This document shows, piece by piece, positions 1 through 4,412 of a DNA stretch of 6,703 nucleotides; positions within the stretch are counted from its first letter, which is position 1; every line of letters begins with the position of its first letter. A program made the position numbers and the translations under genes. The notes beneath the pieces were generated by a model. That model was given only the letters and a program-made list of their open reading frames with translations, was not told where the DNA came from and did no database searches. The DNA comes from Balneolaceae bacterium (GTDB taxonomy: Bacteria > Bacteroidota > Rhodothermia > Balneolales > Balneolaceae): positions 1 through 6,703 of the forward strand of contig SKGY01000153.1 of NCBI GenBank assembly GCA_007117235.1, read 5' to 3'.

Positions 1-95
1 GTGAGCATGCTGATTTTGTGTCCGTTGTTTTTCATCTCTACAACGGTTTGTGTAGTTACTTTCTCGGGACGGGAAGATGATTTTTGAGTGCTCAT
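1..95 (-). CDS. panB: PanB, 3-methyl-2-oxobutanoate hydroxymethyltransferase, N-terminus only (cut by the window edge)
   Basis: Only the first 31 codons lie in the window. They start at an ATG (95-93) and stay open to base 1. The peptide begins MSTQKSSSRPEKVTT and continues VVEMKNNGHKISML, which matches the start of PanB, where a short variable tail leads into a conserved 'L..MK..G.KI.MLTAYD' segment. PanB is a cytoplasmic Mg-dependent enzyme that transfers a hydroxymethyl group from 5,10-methylene-tetrahydrofolate to 3-methyl-2-oxobutanoate. The product is ketopantoate, the first committed step towards pantothenate, CoA and the ACP phosphopantetheine arm. The ATG overlaps the TGA of fabZ in an ATGA, so the two genes are probably translationally coupled. 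A purine-rich stretch (AGAGAAAG) sits just before the start, inside fabZ. The catalytic residues are outside the window, so the call rests on N-terminal similarity alone. Confidence 0.85.
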   Translation of the reverse strand, partial: MSTQKSSSRPEKVTTQTVVEMKNNGHKISML

Positions 96-532
96 GCTTT
101 CTCTTTTGGTACAATGGCTGCAGAAGCTTCAAGCTCACAAACTACTTTTCCATCAACTTTTGCTGTACCTGTCATAGTGATGAAGTTTCTTCTCTGACTT
201 TCAAGTTTCACTTCAATAATTAGCTGATCGCCCGGTACAACTGATTTTCTAAATTTCGCATTTCTGATACCTGTAAATACCATAAGTGACTTCTCGGGAT
301 CATCTACCTTATTTTTCATGATCATCAGTGCACCGGCCTGTGCCATGGCCTCAACCTGGAGAACACCCGGCATGATTGGTGCGCCGGGGAAGTGACCATT
401 GAAAAACTCTTCATTAACCGTCACATTTTTGACGACAACAATTCTATCTTCTTCCAGCTCAAGAACACGATCTACCAACAGAAATGGATAGCGATGTGGG
501 ATGTAATTCTTAATCTCTTCGATTAACATCAT
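92..532 (-). CDS. fabZ: FabZ, 3-hydroxyacyl-[acyl-carrier-protein] dehydratase
   Basis: A 146-residue hot-dog-fold dehydratase of normal FabZ length. FabZ removes water from (3R)-hydroxyacyl-ACP to give trans-2-enoyl-ACP in each cytoplasmic fatty-acid elongation cycle. Conserved blocks are IPHRYPFLLVDRV (11-23), the catalytic-histidine block NGHFPGAPIMPG (45-56, His47) and VEAMAQAGA (60-68, catalytic Glu61). Glu rather than Asp at that position argues for FabZ over FabA, as does the HRYPFLLVD opening. Two adjacent ATGs (532-530 and 529-527) could start translation and differ by one residue; neither has a clear Shine-Dalgarno. The gene stands alone and is not fused to LpxC, as FabZ is in many Bacteroidota, and no lpxA or lpxD flanks it. 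Its TGA overlaps the panB ATG. The 107-base gap upstream, the largest in the minus-strand string, may hold a promoter for fabZ-panB. Confidence 0.97.
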   Translation of the reverse strand: MMLIEEIKNYIPHRYPFLLVDRVLELEEDRIVVVKNVTVNEEFFNGHFPGAPIMPGVLQVEAMAQAGALMIMKNKVDDPEKSLMVFTGIRNAKFRKSVVPGDQLIIEVKLESQRRNFITMTGTAKVDGKVVCELEASAAIVPKEKA

Positions 533-639
533 GGATAGTAAATTTTTGAATTAAACGGCTTATATAGTTCTCAGTATCGATATCGTAAGTTATCAAATCA
601 CTAAATATCGGCTGTTATAATACGAAGAATATAAGAATT
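533..639. promoter_or_regulatory. AT-rich gap between menG and fabZ, possible fabZ-panB promoter
   Basis: This 107-base non-coding gap is much longer than the other same-strand gaps (15-38 bases). Read on the minus strand it contains TATATA (566-561) with TTACGA (588-583) 16 bases upstream, which is at best a weak sigma-70-like pair, and TTGATA (596-591) too far away to pair with it. I see no GC-rich hairpin followed by a T run that would terminate transcription after menG. A short CGATATCG palindrome lies at 578-585. A promoter here is inferred from spacing and AT content, not from a good motif match. Confidence 0.25.
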
Positions 640-1329
640 CTAAGCCACCGTACCCACATAAACGTAAGCGATGCCGCCCGTTAGCGTAAAGGCTTTTTGC
701 GAGGCGAATGCTCCTGTATCTTCCATAAGCTTCAAAAAAGCATCTCCGGCAGGGAATTTTGCACTTGTCTCGGGAAGATAGGTATAGGCATCGCGATTGC
801 CGCTAATGAATCCACCAACAGCCGGCATGATGTGCTTGCTGTAAATCTGGTATGGATACTTAATCATACCTTTTGGCTGACCAAACTCAAGAACTACAAC
901 TTTTCCGCCCGGCTTAACCACACGCGCCATCTCTTTTAGGGATACTGACGGATCATCAACATTACGAATTCCAAACGCGATGCTGGCGATGTCGAAGCTG
1001 TTATCATCGTACGGCAGATCCATTGCGTCAGCCACTTCAAACTCAACAACCAGTTTTTTCTGATCTGCCTTACCGGGAGCGTGCTCGATCATCTCTTTAC
1101 AGAAATCGGTACCGAGTACGTAGCCGTCATGCCCAACGGTTTTTTTAAACTCTAGGGCCAAATCTCCCGTACCTGTAGCGCAGTCGAGTACGCGATCGCC
1201 CGGTTTTGCCCCACTTTCGAGCACGGTCTTTTTTCTCCAGGCGTTGTGTACGCCAAACGATAATATGCTGTTTATCCGATCGTAGTCATCGGCAATATCA
1301 GCAAACATATTTCTTACTTTTTCACTCAT
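640..1329 (-). CDS. menG: MenG/UbiE, demethylmenaquinone (and possibly demethoxyubiquinol-type) C-methyltransferase
   Basis: A 229-residue class I SAM-dependent methyltransferase of the MenG/UbiE family at its usual length. It performs the last step of menaquinone synthesis, methylating demethylmenaquinol. Ubiquinone-making bacteria use the same family on the benzoquinol ring. Visible motifs are the N-terminal VRNMFADIADDYDRIN (5-20), SAM motif I LDCATGTGD (48-56), the acidic ribose-binding region GTDFCKEMI (73-81), motif II with the family signature AFGIRNVDDP (118-127) and motif III KPGGKVVVLEFG (139-150). A YTYLPET segment (182-188) is also typical. Motif I has Cys50 where Val is more common, a mild change. 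The ATG at 1329 is 24 bases after the phosphatase stop, with no clear ribosome-binding site. Menaquinone rather than ubiquinone as product is inferred from the suspected phylum; no other quinone gene is in view. Confidence 0.95.
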   Translation of the reverse strand: MSEKVRNMFADIADDYDRINSILSFGVHNAWRKKTVLESGAKPGDRVLDCATGTGDLALEFKKTVGHDGYVLGTDFCKEMIEHAPGKADQKKLVVEFEVADAMDLPYDDNSFDIASIAFGIRNVDDPSVSLKEMARVVKPGGKVVVLEFGQPKGMIKYPYQIYSKHIMPAVGGFISGNRDAYTYLPETSAKFPAGDAFLKLMEDTGAFASQKAFTLTGGIAYVYVGTVA

Positions 1330-1346
1330 AATATAAATTCATTTCA

Positions 1347-1360
1347 CCGATAATTACCGG
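1347..1360. repeat. Short imperfect palindrome over the phosphatase stop codon
   Basis: CCGATAATTACCGG is palindromic at 12 of 14 positions: CCG and CGG arms around a perfect TAATTA core, with one mismatched pair. It covers the last codon and stop of the histidine phosphatase gene and lies 18 bases upstream of the menG start. It could be a small operator, or chance in an AT-rich junction. The arms are too short, and no T run follows, for a terminator. Confidence 0.2.
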
Positions 1361-1983
1361 CTTTCCTCTGTTTGTAATAAATGGTCAGTCTTGTTCAGAT
1401 AGACGGGATTGAACTTACCATCATAAACAAGTTGGTAGAGCGCCCCGTTCTGATGTTCAATTTTGTGCATATTCTTCAATCCGTATCCCAGCCATTCGGA
1501 CAACAAAATACGAATTAATCTGCCATGTAGTATCAACACCATCTGTGACGAGTCAGCTCCCGATAGCAACTCTTCAACCGAACTATTAGCTCGTTCAAAA
1601 ACGCCTCTGGGTGATTCTCCATCAGGAATTTCTCTCTCCACATCGCCATTAATCCATGACTCCTGAATATCTTTCAGTTCACCCGAAACCTCTTTGTACG
1701 ACACTCCTTCAAAAATGCCAAAATCCATCTCGTCAAGGTTTTTCACTTTATTTACGTCAAGATTCGTCTTAACCTGGATCGGTTCGGCAGTTTGCCATGA
1801 TCGTTTCAGCGAACTGCTAATCAGATGCGTTGTCTCGTATCTGTCCAGATAGTTGGAAATTGCTTCTGCCTGCTGTATTCCTGTTTCGTTTAAAGGAGCG
1901 TCTATTCCTCTCCCCTGAAGCAATCCATTTTTGTTAAATTCGGTTTCTCCGTGTCGGGCGATGATCAGTCGGACAGGTTTCAT
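1354..1983 (-). CDS. Histidine phosphatase family protein (phosphoglycerate-mutase-like)
   Basis: A 209-residue member of the histidine phosphatase superfamily (branch 1), which uses a phospho-histidine intermediate. The RHGET motif is at 10-14, with His11 the expected nucleophile and Arg10 in the phosphate pocket. A second pocket arginine follows in SSSLKRSWQTA (Arg61). The acid/base Glu is probably Glu85 in the DEMDFGIFEG block (84-93). The PDGES block is at 120-124, and the second catalytic histidine is His153 in LILHGR (150-155). All key residues are present, so it should be active. The substrate cannot be told: relatives include broad phosphatases, alpha-ribazole phosphatase (CobC) and phosphoglycerate mutase-like proteins, and no cobalamin gene is nearby to support CobC. 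The start ATG overlaps the TGA of the upstream membrane-protein gene, so the two are likely translated together. The protein is cytoplasmic, with no signal peptide. Confidence 0.9.
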   Translation of the reverse strand: MKPVRLIIARHGETEFNKNGLLQGRGIDAPLNETGIQQAEAISNYLDRYETTHLISSSLKRSWQTAEPIQVKTNLDVNKVKNLDEMDFGIFEGVSYKEVSGELKDIQESWINGDVEREIPDGESPRGVFERANSSVEELLSGADSSQMVLILHGRLIRILLSEWLGYGLKNMHKIEHQNGALYQLVYDGKFNPVYLNKTDHLLQTEESR

Positions 1984-2618
1984 TTTTTCTTTTTGGTGTT
2001 AAAATCAATGACTGCTTGCCGTACGTGATTTTCGAGCCGCTCAATTTCAACAGGCGGCATATTTTCGTACAGTGCATACTTTATCAAAACCATCTTTAGC
2101 ACCCTGTCGTTTAGAGGCAGTTTATCTTTTTTTGATGACTGATCGAGCTTGTCCCAAAGCCTTCGAAGCAGACTCACCTTGAAAAGAAAAAAGTAGAGTA
2201 TCCCAAAGCTTACGGCCAGATACATGCCGCTAATTCCCATAAAGCTCAGAGCGACAGCAGCAATCAACAGTTGAAAAAGATCTTTATTGATTAGATTTAC
2301 AACCGTGAGAAAAGGGATATTCACAAACGCACTTTTGTTGTGATACCACCAATAGTGAAACAAGGGAGCCGTTATAATAGCTATCCAGGGATTCACTGTA
2401 AATGCCAGTGCGAAGTAGAGCAGCATAGCGATAGAGTCTGCGCTGTCGATCCAGGTAACAGACTTAGTTATCAAATCTTCATAGCTATACTTCTTCAGAA
2501 GTCCCGGTACATATTTATTTACTGTATCTCTTGTCGCATGAAACCAGTGGCCGTTCGATGTAACCGTCGAAAACGGTGTTTCAAGAATATTTACAGAGTG
2601 TGAATTTCTAGAGCTCAT
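1980..2618 (-). CDS. Uncharacterised integral membrane protein
   Basis: I do not recognise a family for this 212-residue protein. The first ~58 residues are soluble and polar (including NGHWFHATRDTVNKY, 22-36). Hydrophobic segments follow at about 62-89 (perhaps a re-entrant or two-pass hairpin, ending in the aromatic patch FHYWWYH at 87-93), 114-128 and 131-148. The positive stretch LLRRLWDKLDQSSKKDK (150-166) follows, suggesting that side is cytoplasmic. A soluble C-terminal part (~167-212) contains LKMVLIKYALYENMPPVEIERLENHV and ends in four lysines. There is no signal peptide or catalytic motif I can name. The ATG at 2618 is the natural start, 38 bases after the DUF1456 stop. The stop overlaps the phosphatase start (ATGA), so the two products are made in linked amounts and may work together. 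Coding status is supported by length, sensible membrane topology and the coupled overlap. Confidence 0.8.
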   Translation of the reverse strand: MSSRNSHSVNILETPFSTVTSNGHWFHATRDTVNKYVPGLLKKYSYEDLITKSVTWIDSADSIAMLLYFALAFTVNPWIAIITAPLFHYWWYHNKSAFVNIPFLTVVNLINKDLFQLLIAAVALSFMGISGMYLAVSFGILYFFLFKVSLLRRLWDKLDQSSKKDKLPLNDRVLKMVLIKYALYENMPPVEIERLENHVRQAVIDFNTKKKK

Positions 2619-2656
2619 GGTAACGTTTTTTTAGCCGATGCTTTCAGTTTGATCTT

Positions 2657-3118
2657 CTACTCAGGCCTGTGAGTCATGGTTAAACCACGGAGAAAATATC
2701 GAACTACCTGATCGCCGGCCGGACGATAATTCTTATGATCCTCCCTTCGAAAAAGTGCACTAAGTTCCGGACTATTAATTTTGAATCCCGCCTTTTTTAA
2801 AATAGACATGATATCATCTTCACGAAGAGTAAATGCCACTCTAAGTTTCTTTAGCACTGTATTGTTGGTTACCGGAATCTGAATTGGCTGAGGTGGATGT
2901 TTATCACTTTTTCCTCTTTTATGAAATATGAGTCCGTCAAGAAAATGAGCCATCAGTTCGTCGGATGAATCAGGACCTTCACCATCATCATCTTCAAATA
3001 TAGCGGTAATTTCAGATCGTGTTGGGTTATAGTCAGATTTTTTTATGATTTCAGCAATCTCTACATCATCAAGATTTAATGTGTAGCGGATACTTTTGAT
3101 AACATCATTATGTCGCAT
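2657..3118 (-). CDS. YehS-like DUF1456 family protein
   Basis: A 153-residue protein of two tandem DUF1456 repeats, the layout and length seen in E. coli YehS. Repeat 1 (about 4-68) runs NDVIKSIRYTLNLDD, then ITAIF, then LMAHFLDGLI. Repeat 2 (about 86-151) runs NNTVLKKLRVAFTLRED, then LSALF, then VVRYFLRGLT. A proline-rich linker (PPQPIQIP, 75-82) joins them. The family is small and cytoplasmic, and its biochemical role is not established. Repeat 1 carries a very acidic loop (FEDDDGEGPDSSDE, 41-54) where repeat 2 has a basic one (FRREDHKNYR, 123-132). The ATG at 3118 gives the usual MRHNDVIKSIRY opening. It lies 27 bases after the peptidase stop, with no clear Shine-Dalgarno. Confidence 0.9.
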   Translation of the reverse strand: MRHNDVIKSIRYTLNLDDVEIAEIIKKSDYNPTRSEITAIFEDDDGEGPDSSDELMAHFLDGLIFHKRGKSDKHPPQPIQIPVTNNTVLKKLRVAFTLREDDIMSILKKAGFKINSPELSALFRREDHKNYRPAGDQVVRYFLRGLTMTHRPE

Positions 3119-3145
3119 AATATGGTGTGTAAATTAAAATTCTTG

Positions 3146-3913
3146 TTAACCTCTCCAACGCAATGGGTCAAGCTTGTAGAATTGATTCAGCATTCGGTAA
3201 AGGTCGGGGTTTTCGCGGTGTATTTCATCCGGTTTCGTAAAAAAAGCTTCTGTAGACACAGAGAAGAACTCAGCCGGACTCTCTGTTCCGTACATATCCA
3301 ATACAGAATCCCTGTTTTCATACATTCGCTGGTTGAGTCTTCTATAGGCTTTCGCGAGCACATGAGTCCACTCATCATCTCGAATTGGCAGATCATTTTG
3401 ATCAATCCCTGCAGATAATCCATACTTATCATCCAGTAAATGTGAAAACTCATGGTATATCAAATTGCCTTCATAATCATCTTCATACAGCTGTTTATCA
3501 ATTTCAGGCCATGAGAGTACAATGTTTCCGCCTCCCCAATACTCCCCTTTTCGATGCTCGAACCCTTCGGTTACAAAACCGTTTTCATCTACTTCGTAAA
3601 CTGGAGCCTGATAATCATATGGATATACCAAGATTGATTGCAGTCCGGCGTAATAATCTGCAGTCTCCTCCAGAATCATAACAGATGCGTAGGCCAGAAT
3701 TACCACTCTCATCTCTTCAGTCATTTCGAGTCCGCCACAACCCTCAAACCTTTTTTCATCCATCAAAATGACCAGATGCTTTCTAAGCTTCTCCCGGTAA
3801 TTAGAGGGAAGTTGCCTGTAAACAGGAACTCTCTGTTCGAGTAGTTTTAGCCAGCGATCCGGAAACGGCCTATTGAGCAACCATTTCCGTTTGAAATAAC
3901 GATAGAAAGGCAC
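3146..3913 (-). CDS. mtfA: M90-family zinc peptidase, MtfA-like
   Basis: A 255-residue member of the MtfA (peptidase family M90) zinc metallopeptidases, close to the E. coli MtfA length (265). The zinc-binding HExxH is in IYHEFSHLLD (152-161): His154, catalytic Glu155, His158, then the Asp typical of this family. The third ligand should be a glutamate in ESPAEFFSVSTEAFF (211-225), either Glu215 or Glu222. Other family signatures are the N-terminal RPFPDRW (15-21), the FEGCGGLEMTEEMRVVI block (56-72) and GGGNIVLSWPEI (127-138). The start is a GTG (3913-3911), the first possible start after an in-frame TAA only 15 bases upstream, and it gives the N-terminus expected for the family. In enterobacteria MtfA is a cytosolic protein that binds the glucose-PTS repressor Mlc. 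That regulatory role cannot be assumed here, since no PTS gene is visible. The catalytic call is firm; the substrate is unknown. Confidence 0.92.
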   Translation of the reverse strand: MPFYRYFKRKWLLNRPFPDRWLKLLEQRVPVYRQLPSNYREKLRKHLVILMDEKRFEGCGGLEMTEEMRVVILAYASVMILEETADYYAGLQSILVYPYDYQAPVYEVDENGFVTEGFEHRKGEYWGGGNIVLSWPEIDKQLYEDDYEGNLIYHEFSHLLDDKYGLSAGIDQNDLPIRDDEWTHVLAKAYRRLNQRMYENRDSVLDMYGTESPAEFFSVSTEAFFTKPDEIHRENPDLYRMLNQFYKLDPLRWRG

Positions 3914-3928
3914 GTTTTTAAGACTTAC

Positions 3929-4291
3929 TTATAAACTTCCTTCCTCTTCGAGAAGCTCAATTGTTTTTATAGCATGGCGCATGTGCGGTATTACAATACT
4001 TCCCCCCACTACCAATGCGATATTGAGTGCTTCAACAATTTCATCTTTGGATGATCCTGTATTCGCGCACTGCTCGAGATGATAATCGATGCAATCATTA
4101 CAGCGAAGTACAGTAGACGCTACCAATCCCAGCAACTCTTTTGTTTGTGTAGTCAAAGCCCCATCTTTATAAGTGTTGCTGTCTAAATTAAAAAAGCGTT
4201 TTATTCCGAGATGGTCGAGATTCATCACTTTCTCATTCATCACTTTTCGTTCATCACGAAATTCCTGAAGTCGGTTTGTTTTTGATGACAT
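3929..4291 (-). CDS. Carboxymuconolactone decarboxylase / AhpD-like family protein with CxxC
   Basis: A 120-residue single-domain protein of the carboxymuconolactone decarboxylase fold (AhpD-like, all alpha, usually oligomeric). The redox signature CNDCIDYH is at 64-71 (Cys64-x-x-Cys67, His71), preceded by KELLGLVASTVLR (51-63). It is followed by SSKDEIVEALNIALVVGGSIV (80-100). This CxxC...H arrangement is the active site of AhpD-type alkylhydroperoxidases, so a thiol-based peroxidase or antioxidant role is likelier than true decarboxylase activity. The substrate is unknown. The extra N-terminal part (1-25) is charged and variable. The ATG at 4291 is used; Met18 and Met23 are weaker alternatives that would still keep the domain. 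It is the first gene of the minus-strand string, facing the divergent SGNH hydrolase gene. Its TAA is only 15 bases before the GTG of the peptidase gene, and the two are in the same frame. Confidence 0.9.
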   Translation of the reverse strand: MSSKTNRLQEFRDERKVMNEKVMNLDHLGIKRFFNLDSNTYKDGALTTQTKELLGLVASTVLRCNDCIDYHLEQCANTGSSKDEIVEALNIALVVGGSIVIPHMRHAIKTIELLEEEGSL

Positions 4292-4412
4292 ATTTATAAA
4301 TTGTTGGTGTCAGATTTTAAGAGTGTATTGAGTTCGGTTTGCGTCCGTAAAACTCACAATTTGAGCGAACATAAAAATATCGTCTGCATCCATAAAGTAA
4401 GCATTTCATATC
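4292..4412. promoter_or_regulatory. Divergent intergenic region, presumed promoters for both sides
   Basis: This 121-base non-coding stretch separates the starts of two genes that point away from each other. It must carry the promoter for the SGNH hydrolase gene, and very likely that for the minus-strand string beginning at 4291. It is AT-rich (for example ATAAAAATAT at 4371-4380 and ATTTATAAATT at 4292-4302). I cannot find a convincing -35/-10 pair, nor a good Bacteroidota-type TTTG / TAnnTTTG pair, on either strand. The hairpin at 4329-4356 lies in its middle. Confidence 0.5.
4329..4356. repeat. Imperfect inverted repeat / hairpin in the divergent intergenic region
   Basis: TGAGTT (4329-4334) is complementary to AACTCA (4351-4356). 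Just inside, CGG (4335-4337) pairs with CCG (4345-4347), leaving a 7-base loop and a 3-base TAA bulge on one side. A second, smaller inverted repeat shares one arm: CTCA (4353-4356) with TGAG (4362-4365) around CAATT. TTGAG also recurs directly at 4328-4332 and 4361-4365, 33 bases apart or about three helical turns. Such spacing is what an operator for a dimeric regulator of the divergent genes could look like. Chance is not excluded. No T run follows on either strand, so it is not a standard terminator. Confidence 0.3.

Noticed and set aside
92..532. FabA rather than FabZ
   Set aside because: The second catalytic residue is Glu (Glu61) rather than Asp, the opening HRYPFLLVD is FabZ-like, and 146 residues is shorter than FabA.
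697..939. Plus-strand open frame of 80 codons inside menG
   Set aside because: It lies wholly opposite a well-conserved methyltransferase gene and its translation resembles no family. Shadow frame.
1354..1983. CobC (alpha-ribazole phosphatase) or phosphoglycerate mutase naming for the histidine phosphatase
   Set aside because: The active-site motifs are shared by the whole superfamily, and no cobalamin or glycolytic context is present to choose a substrate.
1980..2000. A-rich tract (AAAAAGAAAAAATGA on the minus strand) as a programmed -1 frameshift site fusing membrane protein and phosphatase
   Set aside because: In the reading frame the heptamer is GAAAAAA, not a classic X XXY YYZ slippery site. 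The ATGA overlap already explains coupling, and no downstream stimulator hairpin is evident.
2340..2603. Plus-strand open frame of 87 codons opposite the membrane-protein gene
   Set aside because: Its cysteine- and arginine-rich, low-order translation looks non-coding. The minus-strand frame has clean membrane topology and coupled gene junctions.
3110..3681. Plus- and minus-strand open frames overlapping the M90 peptidase (including 3187-3453 minus)
   Set aside because: All overlap a gene with a complete HExxH active site, and none shows a domain or family signature.
4352..4366. lac-operator-like AATTGTGAG half-site on the minus strand
   Set aside because: A nine-base partial resemblance in an AT-rich intergenic region, with no LacI-type regulator nearby. 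Better described as part of the local inverted repeats.
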